DNA of 64,000 nucleotides from Flavobacterium faecale (GTDB lineage Bacteria; Bacteroidota; Bacteroidia; Flavobacteriales; Flavobacteriaceae). How positions within the stretch are numbered: the first letter of the stretch is position 1; every line of letters starts with the position of its first letter. The DNA lies in assembly GCF_003076455.1 (NCBI RefSeq), contig NZ_CP020918.1, positions 2,764,001 through 2,828,000 of the forward strand, read 5' to 3'. The notes under the pieces are model-generated. The model was given only the letters and a program-made list of their open reading frames with translations. It had not been told where the DNA came from and searched no databases. Positions 54,942 through 64,000 of the stretch are shown here, one piece after another. A program made the translations under genes and the position numbers.

Positions 54942-56234
54942 ATGAATAATCCTTTTAATAGGTTAAAGAAACACAAACATTACGACAGAGGATTAAGTAT
55001 ATTAAAATTAGTTTCTTTAGTAGGTAGTACAGAAATACTATTGAAAGGTATTGGTTTTGTCACAGGTATTTTGGTTGTGCGTTTGTTACCAGTGCAAGAA
55101 TATGCCTTTTACACTTTGGCAAATACCATGGCGGGGACGTTAATCGTATTGACTGATGGCGGTATCTCAAATGGTGTGATGTCCATTAGTGGCAAAGTTT
55201 GGAAAGATCCAGATAAGCTGGGCACGGTACTAGCTACTGGTTTAGATCTTCGCCGAAAATTTGCCGTGATAACTTTAATTATTGCTGTACCCATCATCAT
55301 TTATCTTTTATTGCTAAATAAGGCTAGTTGGCTGACTGCAATTTTGATAGTTTTATCATTAATCCCTGCTTTTTATGCTGATTTATCAGATTCTTTGTTA
55401 GAAATTACTCCAAAGTTACACCAGGATATTAGCAGTCTTCAAAAAAATCAAATTACTGTTGGTATAGGACGCTTGGCCTTAACGCTTTTGACTATTTTTA
55501 TTTTCCCATGGACCTTTATAATTTTACTGGCTTCTGGACTGCCGAGGATATATGGGAATCATAAGTTAACGAAAATAAATGCGAAATTTGTCAATACAGA
55601 CCAAAAACCAGATCCAGTTGTTCGTAAAGAGATTCTAAAAGTAGTCGCTAGAATTTTACCTAATATTATCTTTTTTGCTTTTTCAGGGCAAATAGTTATT
55701 TGGATTTTATCCGTATTTGGAAATGCTAATGAATTAGCAAGTATAGGTGCCTTAGGTAGATTTTCAATTTTAATAGGGCTTTTTAGTAGCTTGTTAACAA
55801 CACTTTTTGTACCTCGTTTTTCACGATTAGAAGATAATAAATCAAAAATTTTAAAAGCATTTTTAATTTTTCAAGTTATATTATTTCTATTTACCTCCTT
55901 TGTGATGTTAATTGTATTTCTTTTTCCGTCGCAAATGTTATGGATATTAGGTACAGCTTATAATGGTTTATCTTCAGAACTATTTTTAATTTTGTTAGCC
56001 AACTGCATCGGTTTGATCAGCGCTATGACGGGTAGCTTAATCGGAAGTCGAGGTCATTTTTTAAATCCAGTTTTAGTGATTGTTATGAATTTAGGGACTG
56101 TTACAGTAGCCTTTTTTATGTGGGATTTGTCAACACTCCAAGGTATCTTGTATTATAGTATTTTATATCAATGTATTTCTTTGACAGTCAATTACATTTT
56201 CAGTTTTTACAAATTGAGCCTAAAAGCAACCTAA
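54942..56234 (+). CDS. wzx: Polysaccharide flippase (Wzx-like, MATE/MOP superfamily)
   Basis: A 430-residue integral membrane protein with about 12 helices. The N-terminal STEILLKGIGFVTGILVVRL then LPVQEYAFYTLANTM is typical of the polysaccharide biosynthesis export family. Wzx proteins flip lipid-linked repeat units across the inner membrane for Wzy-dependent polymerisation. It is the first of the transport and assembly genes in the locus, 48 bp after ugd. A Wzy-like gene starts at the right edge. The repeat-unit structure it carries cannot be deduced. Confidence 0.87.
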   Translation: MNNPFNRLKKHKHYDRGLSILKLVSLVGSTEILLKGIGFVTGILVVRLLPVQEYAFYTLANTMAGTLIVLTDGGISNGVMSISGKVWKDPDKLGTVLATGLDLRRKFAVITLIIAVPIIIYLLLLNKASWLTAILIVLSLIPAFYADLSDSLLEITPKLHQDISSLQKNQITVGIGRLALTLLTIFIFPWTFIILLASGLPRIYGNHKLTKINAKFVNTDQKPDPVVRKEILKVVARILPNIIFFAFSGQIVIWILSVFGNANELASIGALGRFSILIGLFSSLLTTLFVPRFSRLEDNKSKILKAFLIFQVILFLFTSFVMLIVFLFPSQMLWILGTAYNGLSSELFLILLANCIGLISAMTGSLIGSRGHFLNPVLVIVMNLGTVTVAFFMWDLSTLQGILYYSILYQCISLTVNYIFSFYKLSLKAT

Positions 56235-56369
56235 ATTTAATAAATCTATAAAATGAGCGAATTAATGCCATCAAAATATATGTCTTTCAGACAAAATTAT
56301 TATAGTACTAAACTTTAATAAGTCACATTTACTTATATAAATGAGTGTACGTAAATAAAATTTCTTTTT

Positions 56370-57164
56370 ATGAAACTTTCCATAATTACAATAAATTATA
56401 ATGATGTTGCAGGCCTGAAAAGGACTGTTGATTCTGTAAAAAAACAAACTTGGATAGAATATGAACATATCATTATTGATGGGGGTTCGTCTGACGGTAG
56501 TGAAGAGTATTTACAAGAGCATGAACAGTATTTTTCATACTGGGTTAGTGAGCCTGATGGAGGAATTTACAACGCCATGAACAAAGGGGTACTACAGGCA
56601 AAAGGAGACTATCTATTAATGCTTAATACTGGAGATATTTTGCATAATGAACAGGTTTTACATCAAGTATTTCACAATACTAATAGATACGAAGATATTA
56701 TTTATGGTGATGTAGACCGAGAGTCAAAAGGACTTGTTTTTACTGAAAGTATTTTTCCTGATAGCCTCAGTTTTGGTTTTTTAAGAAATGGTATGATTAG
56801 CCACCAAGCAGTGTTTTTCAAAAAATCACTTCATGATGAAGTAGGCTTATACGATGAAACAATCAAGTACGGTGCTGACTGGTATTTTATTACGTTGGCT
56901 GTTTGCAAGTATAATGCCTCTTATATTCATTTAAAAATGAAAATGGCTATTTGTAATGCCGATGGTTTGACCTCCAGCCCAAAAGAATTTGCTGCTATGG
57001 CAACAGAAAGAACAACTGTTCTTAGAAGAGAATTCCCCGGCTTTATTGACGACTATCTTTTATTTGATAAAATAGAAGATAGTAAGCTAGCAAATAAGTT
57101 AAAACGCGGTAGTTCAAAAGTTATTGATACGGCAAAGGGTGTGGTAAAAAAAATCTTAAAATAA
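56370..57164 (+). CDS. Family 2 glycosyltransferase
   Basis: A 264-residue GT-A enzyme. MKLSIITINYNDVAGLKRTV (1-20), DGGSSDGSEEY, SEPDGGIYNAMNKG and LMLNTGDIL are typical of the WcaA/WcaE-like colanic-acid type of GT2. The DxD-like position is DGGSSDG/NTGD. It probably adds one sugar from a nucleotide donor to the lipid-linked repeat unit on the cytoplasmic face. The spacer before it is 135 bp and AT-rich. Donor and linkage are unknown. Confidence 0.9.
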   Translation: MKLSIITINYNDVAGLKRTVDSVKKQTWIEYEHIIIDGGSSDGSEEYLQEHEQYFSYWVSEPDGGIYNAMNKGVLQAKGDYLLMLNTGDILHNEQVLHQVFHNTNRYEDIIYGDVDRESKGLVFTESIFPDSLSFGFLRNGMISHQAVFFKKSLHDEVGLYDETIKYGADWYFITLAVCKYNASYIHLKMKMAICNADGLTSSPKEFAAMATERTTVLRREFPGFIDDYLLFDKIEDSKLANKLKRGSSKVIDTAKGVVKKILK

Positions 57165-57256
57165 AAAGCAGAATTTGTATTTAAGGAAAGTAGATTATAA
57201 AATTTTTACTCCTGTATTTTACTTTTTTATTATAAAATTAGCTTGATCCAAAGACT

Positions 57257-58306
57257 ATGAAGAAATACTTTTATGCGACACCAACTTTTAGTGAATCAAC
57301 TTGGGCAATTCTAGCTGTAACAAGATTTTTACTAGCATTTATTGTGATGTATAGTCATTTTTACGCTTATGTTTTTGGATTCAATGTAGGTACAAATCAA
57401 TTTATTATAGATTTAGATGCCAAAGCAGCTGTGATGGCCTTTTTGCTTATTTCAGGGATTTCAATCGGTTATTCATATGATAAGAATAAAAAAGGATTTT
57501 TTAGACGTCGTTTAATTCGCATCTATCCTCTGTACTTTATTGCAGTTTTGTTTGGGGTCGTTTTACAATATTATTTAAATAGTCCGTTTGAACTTCCAAA
57601 TACTACTATGGTTCCAGCAGGTTATTTAACAAGCATTGCTAATTTTTTACTTTTGCAAGGAATTATAGCTATAACCATACCGTTTAATGGTCCATTATGG
57701 TCTATTGGTGTTGAATTTCTATTATACTTGATGGTTCCTTTTTTAAGTCACCTACGATTACGATACTTAGTTGTTATTACCTTAATTTCTATGATTGCTA
57801 TTATATTTTTTAATCACAGCTACTTATATGGTTATACAACTTTGTTGTGGGCATGGCCTTTTATTATTGGTTTAATTATAACTGTCAAGAAACAGCCATC
57901 TTACGCTTTTATTTTATTAGGTTTGAGTTTGTTAGTTGTTAATTTTCAAAATGAAGTATTTAGAGATAATTTATCTGTTGTTACAGCAAGCGTTAGTATA
58001 ATAATTTGTTTACTTGCAATGTATGCAAAATTGAATTTTTCTACAAAAACTAAGAATATTTTTAATTATTTAGGAATGATTTCATACCCATTGTATGTCT
58101 TTCATTTACCTCTTTTTTTATTAATGTACAGTGTTGGTTTAAGGGAACAGTACCTTTTCATTAGTTTAGTTATTTTACTTTGTATTCCAATTAATTATAT
58201 TTTTGATACTTATTTGACAAAAATATTTTGGAAGCCTATGATACTAAAAGTTGAAAATATTATTAAGAAAATAAGAGTAAGTTGTATAGAAACTATAGTT
58301 AAATAA
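57257..58306 (+). CDS. Acyltransferase family 3 membrane O-acyltransferase (second copy)
   Basis: A 349-residue membrane protein with about ten helices. It has AVTRFLLAFIVMYSHFYAYV with the conserved Arg and His, AVMAFLLISGISIGYSYDKN, FRRRLIRIYPLYF, LWSIGVEFLLYL and a C-terminal SYPLYVFHLPLFL. The two acyltransferases in the locus are of the same family but strongly diverged, so they may modify different positions of the repeat unit. The next gene begins 6 bp later, so the genes from here on are a tight operon. Confidence 0.88.
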   Translation: MKKYFYATPTFSESTWAILAVTRFLLAFIVMYSHFYAYVFGFNVGTNQFIIDLDAKAAVMAFLLISGISIGYSYDKNKKGFFRRRLIRIYPLYFIAVLFGVVLQYYLNSPFELPNTTMVPAGYLTSIANFLLLQGIIAITIPFNGPLWSIGVEFLLYLMVPFLSHLRLRYLVVITLISMIAIIFFNHSYLYGYTTLLWAWPFIIGLIITVKKQPSYAFILLGLSLLVVNFQNEVFRDNLSVVTASVSIIICLLAMYAKLNFSTKTKNIFNYLGMISYPLYVFHLPLFLLMYSVGLREQYLFISLVILLCIPINYIFDTYLTKIFWKPMILKVENIIKKIRVSCIETIVK

Positions 58307-58312
58307 AGGATA

Positions 58313-59236
58313 ATGAAAAAAATACCAGGTCAAAGCAAAATTACTAAATCCACAGCTACGGCAATAGGTGCAAGAAATCGTGATAATTTTTTAAAGATTT
58401 TTACAGAGAATGCTTCTGCTATAGTTAAGTCTATCAATCAAAGTAAAACCATTGCAATGGAAGTGGCTAGCTTTTCTTCCTTTAATGATTTTCCTGAACA
58501 AGTTTTGTCTATTCTATCTTTTATTAAACATGTTGGGACACCAATAAAATGGACTGTTTATTCTGATGGATCTCACTCTGATGAACAAATAAAGCTACTA
58601 AAATTAAACTTCAATTTTGTAAATGTATGTAGTATTGATTTTAGTACAAAAGAAAGTTTAGAGGAATTATGTAGAGATGAACTTAAGCCTTATCATACCT
58701 ATATATTGGATTATGCAAATAATCATGCATTTGGTAAAAGACTTTTTTATTATTTAAATCACTCATTGGAACATCCTACACTATTTATAGATTCCGATAT
58801 ATTGTTCTATGAAAAATCAAATATTTTTGAGATGCTAATTAATGAAAATCCGAAAGCTGATGGATGGTTTATGCCAGATGCTTTTTGGGGGTGTTTAGAT
58901 AGCCGCTATAAAGCTGCACATTCTGAACAAATGTATCAAGTAAACGCTGGTTTTATGTTTGTATTAAAACCTTTTGAAAAATACAATAAGGCATTAGATT
59001 TTTATAAAATTTTAGAGTCTACTTACGAATATTTTAGCGAGCAAACAATTATAAATATTTTATTGAAAGATAATAATTTTATGCCTCTACCTTCTAATAC
59101 TTTTATATTAGATTCAGCAGATCAATTTGACTTTTCTTATTTGTATAATCCAAGAGACATAGCAGTACGGCATTATACAGGTCCAGTGCGTCATAAAATG
59201 TGGCAGAAAGATTATAAATGGCATTTAAGCTTATAA
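58313..59236 (+). CDS. Putative GT-A-type glycosyltransferase, unassigned family
   Basis: A 307-residue cytoplasmic protein. HPTLFIDSDILFYEKSNIF (about 157-175) carries a DxD-like motif (DSD) after a hydrophobic strand, as in nucleotide-sugar-binding GT-A folds. WFMPDAFWG, VNAGFMFVLKPF and a late VRHYTGPVRHKMW with a possible metal-binding His are also visible. I do not recognise a CAZy family. The two following genes share the general layout (DND and DPD motifs, glycine-rich NGGF/NAGF), so the three may be related. Position inside the locus supports a sugar-transfer role. Confidence 0.6.
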   Translation: MKKIPGQSKITKSTATAIGARNRDNFLKIFTENASAIVKSINQSKTIAMEVASFSSFNDFPEQVLSILSFIKHVGTPIKWTVYSDGSHSDEQIKLLKLNFNFVNVCSIDFSTKESLEELCRDELKPYHTYILDYANNHAFGKRLFYYLNHSLEHPTLFIDSDILFYEKSNIFEMLINENPKADGWFMPDAFWGCLDSRYKAAHSEQMYQVNAGFMFVLKPFEKYNKALDFYKILESTYEYFSEQTIINILLKDNNFMPLPSNTFILDSADQFDFSYLYNPRDIAVRHYTGPVRHKMWQKDYKWHLSL

Positions 59237-59245
59237 TAAGAAAGA

Positions 59246-60244
59246 ATGAAAAAAGGAATAGTAATAGTTGCTAATTTAAAAAGCCAAGATTATGCTGAGA
59301 ATCTCATATATTCTATCAGAGGAAGTGGGTGTAGCCTACCTATACGCTTAATTCATTTTGGAGGTAAAGCGGTTAATTCCAAATACATTCTTGATGAAGT
59401 AGAGTTTTTGACCATAGATGATTTTTCTACAGAAGCTAAAGCTTTTATAAATAATTTGAGAACGGTTTTGACCGACTGTCCCATGGGATTTTTATACCGT
59501 TTTTTAGCCTGGTTTTCTGATTGGGATGAATTTATTTATACGGACAATGATATTGTAGCGCTGATGGATTGGGAAAGGTTATTTGAATTTTCAGAAAATT
59601 ATGACTTGGTCCATGCTGATGAAGAGTATACTACTCAAGGTATTTATAATTATATCCAACCGGATAAAGTAGAAACTATTTTTGGAAAAGATAGTTTATC
59701 GTCGGCTATTACTGCAGGTCATATGGTGGTCAAGAAAAGTTCTAAAATGATAGTAGACATGAATACTGCTGTAGCCTGGTTTAAGGAACAACCTGAAATA
59801 CCTAGAAAACACGATCAATCATTGTTGCATATCGCCGCTCTACTAGGTAATTGGAGGATTTTAAATCTTTGTAAGTTCCCGCACAATTGGTTAAGCACTT
59901 GGTCTGGTGATTATAAAAACAGTTTAGATTTAATTCATGCCATCCAAGGGGGGTATGAACAAAAGACTGCCTCTTTTGCCAAATGGGAAGCTAAAATAGC
60001 GTCTGAAAATAATACTATTATCTACAAAGATTCAGTAGAGAAAAATATGAATATTCCTATCAGTCATTTACATTTTTCTGGTAGAGGACGGATTGGTGCA
60101 GAGGGGGTAGACGAATTAATGTTCTCTAGTCTGACGGATAAAAATAGGATGATGCGGCTTTTTAAAATTCAATTGGCTGATTTATTTTATGTAACGTACA
60201 TGAAGGAACAAATTAAAAGAATTAAAAGATATTTACACCGCTAA
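59246..60244 (+). CDS. Putative GT-A-type glycosyltransferase, unassigned family
   Basis: A 332-residue protein. It starts MKKGIVIVANLKSQDYAENL, and FIYTDNDIVALMDWERLFEF (about 98-117) contains the DxD-like DND. SAITAGHMVVKKSS corresponds to the NAGF region of the neighbouring protein, and a C-terminal ISHLHFSGRGRIG holds a His that could complete a metal site. The pattern is GT8-like in outline, but the identity is weak by eye. It follows the previous gene by 9 bp and precedes the next by 15 bp. Confidence 0.6.
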   Translation: MKKGIVIVANLKSQDYAENLIYSIRGSGCSLPIRLIHFGGKAVNSKYILDEVEFLTIDDFSTEAKAFINNLRTVLTDCPMGFLYRFLAWFSDWDEFIYTDNDIVALMDWERLFEFSENYDLVHADEEYTTQGIYNYIQPDKVETIFGKDSLSSAITAGHMVVKKSSKMIVDMNTAVAWFKEQPEIPRKHDQSLLHIAALLGNWRILNLCKFPHNWLSTWSGDYKNSLDLIHAIQGGYEQKTASFAKWEAKIASENNTIIYKDSVEKNMNIPISHLHFSGRGRIGAEGVDELMFSSLTDKNRMMRLFKIQLADLFYVTYMKEQIKRIKRYLHR

Positions 60245-60259
60245 TAAAAGAAGTTATTT

Positions 60260-61231
60260 ATGAATGCAGCAATTTGCACTCTCTTTGAAGGACAGTATCA
60301 TTATGGTGTGGCAGCACTTTCAAATTCCTTATACAAACAAGGTTTTCGAGGAGATATTTTCGTTGGTTATCGGGGGGGATTACCCAATTGGGTGCTTAGT
60401 GGGAAGGTTGAGTCTATAGGAAAATGGTCAAAAGCTACTACACTAAATACGGCAGAAGGTCTGAAGCTTATTTTCTTGCCATTAGAGACGAATTATAGTT
60501 TAACGAACTATAAACCTAATTTCATGGAAGAGTTGTGGGAAGGACCTGCAAAAGAAGCAGATGCATTTTTCTATTTTGATCCTGATATAGTAATTGATGA
60601 ACCTTGGAGTTGCTTTGAAGAGTGGATTAGTTGTGGGGTAGCACTTTGCGAAGATGTTAATTCTCCTTTACAAGAATATCATCCTCGCCGACAAGGTTGG
60701 AAAAAATATTTTAAAGGGTACGGAATCGATCTATTTTACAAAAATCAAATATATGTTAATGGCGGTTTTATAGGCGTACTTAAAAAGGATCGTAGCTTTT
60801 TAAAATTATGGATACAAGTGCAAAATTATATGGGAGATGCAATTGGAGGTCTTGAAAATTCAATTTTCTCAAATCAAACGTATAATTCTACGATTGCAAA
60901 AAGAGATGGTTTTCAAATCTTTGATAAATCTGATCAAGACGCTTTGAATATTGCTATTGAAGCTTTTGGTGATAATGTAAGTTATTTGGGGAAAGAAGGA
61001 ATGGGCTTTGTTGCTGGAAAAGCAACTATGTTTCATGCTTTAGGGGCAAACAAGCCTTGGAATGTCAATTTTTTAAAAAAAGCATTCTTTGGTAGGTCTC
61101 CTCGACCAGTAGATGACTGCTATTGGAGAAACAGTAGCTCTCCTATTATGGTGCATCCAAAAAGTTCTATAATTCGAAAACAAGCGTCTAAGAAAATAAG
61201 TAAGTTTATCTGTCGATTTTACAAAATTTAA
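60260..61231 (+). CDS. Putative GT-A-type glycosyltransferase, unassigned family
   Basis: A 323-residue protein. MNAAICTLFEGQYHYGVAAL at the N-terminus is typical of enzymes that act on a nucleotide sugar; AFFYFDPDIVIDEPWSCF (about 105-122) has the DxD-like DPD, and QIYVNGGFIGVLKKDRSFL follows. A late TMFHALGANKPW supplies a His. A run of seven G (60372-60378) in the codons for GYRGG could be slippage-prone. It is the third of three consecutive proteins of this kind. Confidence 0.62.
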   Translation: MNAAICTLFEGQYHYGVAALSNSLYKQGFRGDIFVGYRGGLPNWVLSGKVESIGKWSKATTLNTAEGLKLIFLPLETNYSLTNYKPNFMEELWEGPAKEADAFFYFDPDIVIDEPWSCFEEWISCGVALCEDVNSPLQEYHPRRQGWKKYFKGYGIDLFYKNQIYVNGGFIGVLKKDRSFLKLWIQVQNYMGDAIGGLENSIFSNQTYNSTIAKRDGFQIFDKSDQDALNIAIEAFGDNVSYLGKEGMGFVAGKATMFHALGANKPWNVNFLKKAFFGRSPRPVDDCYWRNSSSPIMVHPKSSIIRKQASKKISKFICRFYKI

Positions 61232-61252
61232 TTAAATAGTCACTCATAATAT

Positions 61253-62335
61253 ATGAGAATAATTTTTATATGCGGCTCCGCAGAACCAGGTAAGGATGGT
61301 GTAGGTGATTATACACGTCGCCTATGTGGTAAACTTATAGTATTGAAACATGAAGTTCAGGTTATAGCAATATGTGATCATCATGCAATTTCCTTTAGTA
61401 GTGATGAGCAGTTGGTAGAAGGAACAATGGTTGTAGTAAATAGAATTCCCATTTCAAATACAAATCATCAACGTTTAATTTATTTACAAAATATAGTAAG
61501 TAATTATCAACCCGATTGGATTTCTTTACAATATGTCCCTTACAGTTACAATTCAAGAGGCTTACCTTTTTGGCTACCTTCTTTTTTAAAGAAATTAAAA
61601 GGTAATCACCAATGGCATATCATGTTTCATGAATTATGGATTGGTATTGATCAAGAATCTTCATTGAAAACTAAAATAATTGGTAGAATTCAACAATTAT
61701 TAATCAAAAAGGTAGTTAGTCAAACTAATGCGCAGTTAATTACCACACAAAATCAGTTATACAAAAATCATTTGAAATTTTTAGGATACGAAGTAGAATT
61801 GCTACCTATATTCAGTAATATATCGAATTCTACAGTTGCTAAAGATAAATTAAATCGTATTCAATTTGTTTTATTTGGAACCATACATCATGGTGCAACT
61901 TTTGAAAGTTTTATCGAAGATGTAAAAAAATGGGCTAATCATGAGGGAAAATCTATCCACTTTGTTTTTATAGGTAAGAATGGCAGTGAGTTAGAAAATT
62001 ATGAAACCTTACTTAAAAGCTCTAAAATTTCTTATGAAGTTTTAGGTATTAGATCTGAGGAATATATATCTCAAATTTTAATAGATAGCGATTATGGTTT
62101 ATCTACAACTCCTTATTTTCAAACAGAGAAAAGTGGTGTATATGCAGCCTATAGTGAGCATCTGATTACTACTATAAGTTTAGGTAGACCCTGGACTCCT
62201 TCCAAAGGACAGTACGTTATACCTCAAGTTATAAAATATACCAAGGGACAATTAGAATTAATTCCCGTTGCTGTTACTTCTTATTCGTTGGAATTGGTTG
62301 CAGATAAATTTATAAATTATATAGAAAGTATATGA
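61253..62335 (+). CDS. Glycosyltransferase, GT-B fold (GT4-like)
   Basis: A 360-residue protein. The N-terminal IIFICGSAEPGKDGVGDYTR (2-21) is a GT-B donor/acceptor loop of the kind seen in GT4 enzymes (GGxxxxxxxL-type start with GVGDYTRRL). The C-terminal half has FVLFGTIHHGATFESF and SDYGLSTTPYFQTEKSGVYA. The usual E-x7-E motif is not clear, so it may be a diverged or inactive member. It overlaps the next glycosyltransferase gene by 4 nt (ATGA). Confidence 0.7.
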   Translation: MRIIFICGSAEPGKDGVGDYTRRLCGKLIVLKHEVQVIAICDHHAISFSSDEQLVEGTMVVVNRIPISNTNHQRLIYLQNIVSNYQPDWISLQYVPYSYNSRGLPFWLPSFLKKLKGNHQWHIMFHELWIGIDQESSLKTKIIGRIQQLLIKKVVSQTNAQLITTQNQLYKNHLKFLGYEVELLPIFSNISNSTVAKDKLNRIQFVLFGTIHHGATFESFIEDVKKWANHEGKSIHFVFIGKNGSELENYETLLKSSKISYEVLGIRSEEYISQILIDSDYGLSTTPYFQTEKSGVYAAYSEHLITTISLGRPWTPSKGQYVIPQVIKYTKGQLELIPVAVTSYSLELVADKFINYIESI

Positions 62336-63588
62336 AAATATTAGTATCACATCCCACCTTGAATGCAAATTCTAAGAATTTTATCAATGGATTGATTGAG
62401 GGAAAAATACTGTTCAAGATAATGACTGCTATAGCAATATTTCCTTCTAGCCTATTATTCAAATTAGGTAATAATTCAAAACTTAAAGATTTAAAAAGAA
62501 GACGACTAGATAAAAGTTGGCAAGAATTTACTATGTCGAACTCCTTTTACGAGTTTGGCAGATTATTTTCATCCAAATTAAATCTTGATTTTTTAAATAA
62601 ACATGAAAAAGGTATTTTTTGTGTTGACAAAGTCTATTGTCATCATGACAAATCGGTGGCTAAAAGCCTTGAGGAATTTAAAAATAATGGTTTGGAAGCA
62701 GTCTATTGCTATGAGGATGGTGCATTAGAGACATTTCGAGCAGCAAAAAAAGTAGGTTTGCGATGCATGTACGATTTACCAATTGGCTATTGGAAAAGTG
62801 CTCGCAGTTTAATGCAATATGAATACGATAAAAATCCTGACTGGTCACAAACATTAACTGGCTTTCAAGACTCCGAATTTAAATTAAATAAGAAAAATGA
62901 GGAACTTAAGTTAGCAGATGTGATATTTGTTGCAAGTAGCTTTACTAAAAAAACATTAGAAGAGTACAGTGGGACATTGGCTAAAATTAAGGTTATTCCC
63001 TATGGATTTCCGGAAGTTACAGTAAAAAAAATATATGAGCCATTAGAAAATCGCAAATTAAAGGTTTTATTTGTGGGAGGTTTGTCTCAAAGAAAAGGTT
63101 TGTCCTATTTGTTTGATGCTGTTTCACAATTGACAGATCAAGTTCTATTGACAGTAGTAGGCAATAAAGCAGTTGAAGAGTGTACTGCACTTAATGAAGC
63201 ACTAGAAATTCACAATTGGATTCCTTCCCTATCTCATGATGAAGTATTAGTTTGTATGAGAGAGCATGATGTCTTTGTTTTTCCTTCTCTTTTTGAAGGT
63301 TTTGGTTTGGTCATTACAGAAGCAATGTCACAAGGTGTACCCGTTATCACGACGGATAGGACTGCTGGACCTGATATCATAACTCACGATAAAGATGGAT
63401 GGATTGTTGATGCAGCTTCTGTTACTGCAATCAAAAATATTTTAGATAAAATTTTAAAAAATCCAGAACAGTTGGAGATAGTTGGATCTGCAGCTCAAAA
63501 AAAAGCAGCTACAAGACCATGGTCTGTTTATGGGGAAGAAATGGTAGCGGCAATCACAGCAATTGATTTTAATACCCTCACAAAATAA
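62332..63588 (+). CDS. Family 4 glycosyltransferase
   Basis: A 418-residue GT-B enzyme. The C-terminal domain is clear: KVLFVGGLSQRKGLSYLFDA (the GGLxxxKG donor motif), HNWIPSLSHDEVLVCM, and FVFPSLFEGFGLVITEAMSQ, the E-x7-E motif of retaining GT4 enzymes, followed by GVPVITTDRTAGPDIITHDK. It is probably a retaining enzyme that adds a sugar to the repeat unit. It overlaps the previous gene by 4 nt, and its stop shares one base with the start of the polymerase gene (TAATG). Confidence 0.92.
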   Translation: MKILVSHPTLNANSKNFINGLIEGKILFKIMTAIAIFPSSLLFKLGNNSKLKDLKRRRLDKSWQEFTMSNSFYEFGRLFSSKLNLDFLNKHEKGIFCVDKVYCHHDKSVAKSLEEFKNNGLEAVYCYEDGALETFRAAKKVGLRCMYDLPIGYWKSARSLMQYEYDKNPDWSQTLTGFQDSEFKLNKKNEELKLADVIFVASSFTKKTLEEYSGTLAKIKVIPYGFPEVTVKKIYEPLENRKLKVLFVGGLSQRKGLSYLFDAVSQLTDQVLLTVVGNKAVEECTALNEALEIHNWIPSLSHDEVLVCMREHDVFVFPSLFEGFGLVITEAMSQGVPVITTDRTAGPDIITHDKDGWIVDAASVTAIKNILDKILKNPEQLEIVGSAAQKKAATRPWSVYGEEMVAAITAIDFNTLTK

Positions 63589-64000
63589 TGGAAATGTCAG
63601 TTACATCAGAGCAGGAAACTTCTTTTAGGGAATTAAAAATAGCCATTTGGTTGTATTTTTTATTATGGATATTTGAAGGTGCTTTACGAAAATGGATTTT
63701 ACCTAGTTTAGCGACGCCACTTTTGATTGTTCGCGATCCAATTGCTATATATATAATCATTCGGGCGCTCTACCTAGGAGTTAAATTTGTTAACGGTTAT
63801 ATTGTTCTTGCTTTGTTAAGTACAGTATTCAGCTTGGCAATAACACTTACTTTTGGGCATGCTAATCTTTTTGTAGCACTATATGGAGCACGCATTATGT
63901 TATTTCATTTTACCCTCATTTTTATTATTGGTGCAGTTTTTTCAAAAAAAGATGTTGTAGCATTGGGGCGTGCGCTTTTGATGATAAATTTGCTTATGAC
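63588..64000 (+). CDS. Wzy-like O-antigen/capsule polymerase (partial, N-terminus)
   Basis: The first 137 codons, cut by the right edge. The translation is highly hydrophobic: IAIWLYFLLWIFEGALRKWI, then LIVRDPIAIYIIIRALYL, then further membrane segments. The WIFEGALRKW and RDP motifs are ones I associate with Bacteroidota polysaccharide polymerases. Together with Wzx this implies a Wzx/Wzy-dependent pathway. The start is the ATG at 63588 overlapping the GT4 stop; Met3 (63594) is an alternative. Confidence 0.65.
   Translation, partial: MEMSVTSEQETSFRELKIAIWLYFLLWIFEGALRKWILPSLATPLLIVRDPIAIYIIIRALYLGVKFVNGYIVLALLSTVFSLAITLTFGHANLFVALYGARIMLFHFTLIFIIGAVFSKKDVVALGRALLMINLLM

Overview
The window looks like chromosomal DNA of a member of the Bacteroidota, most likely Flavobacteriaceae and Flavobacterium-like. 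The evidence is low G+C, -7 boxes of the TAnnTTTG type, a type IX secretion (Por) C-terminal sorting domain, a short-Q-loop cytochrome bd oxidase, and intergenic palindromic repeats of a kind common in that family. No phage, plasmid, transposase or CRISPR was seen.

Layout. (1) 1-431 is the start of a sulfide:quinone-reductase-like flavoprotein, cut by the window edge. (2) 969-5477 is a large orphan hybrid sensor kinase with many PAS domains and one GAF domain. (3) 12491-5474 (minus strand) is a seven-gene exporter operon: TetR, TolC-like, HlyD-like lipoprotein, two ABC ATPases and two ABC-2 permeases. It has a palindromic operator at its start and small repeats in its spacers. (4) 16508-12738 is a sulfur/redox group: a CstB-like persulfide dioxygenase-rhodanese, DUF2892 and DUF202 membrane proteins, a TPMT-family methyltransferase and a thioredoxin. 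The divergent cydAB oxidase follows at 16688-19192, then tRNA-Ser. The CstB-like gene and the flavoprotein at the left edge share an inverted-repeat operator placed just upstream of a -7 box.

(5) 43457-20514 (minus strand) is a non-ribosomal peptide/polyketide gene cluster. Its first gene encodes A-PCP-KS-AT-ACP-aminotransferase, a machine expected to make a beta-amino (probably 3,4-diamino) acyl chain. Four NRPS proteins follow: C-A-PCP-TE, C-A-PCP-TE, A-PCP-TE and C-A-PCP-TE. A 4'-phosphopantetheinyl transferase ends the group. Every NRPS module carries its own thioesterase. One thioesterase has Cys in place of the nucleophilic Ser and Asn in place of the catalytic His. This cluster is the strongest candidate for an undescribed system. 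The 1.9 kb upstream of it is non-coding and holds four tandem copies of a unit of about 240 bp.

(6) 45343-48863 is a three-gene set of exported proteins: a T9SS-sorted protein, a common Bacteroidota surface domain and a beta-helix protein. (7) Two small paralogous XRE-type regulators (20212 and 49108) lie on either side of regions 5 and 6. (8) 49903-64000 is a surface polysaccharide locus: GDP-fucose synthesis (gmd, fcl), UDP-glucuronate synthesis (ugd), Wzx flippase, glycosyltransferases, two membrane O-acyltransferases and the start of a Wzy-like polymerase cut by the window edge.

All domain calls are from reading motifs. No alignment, database search or composition calculation was run.
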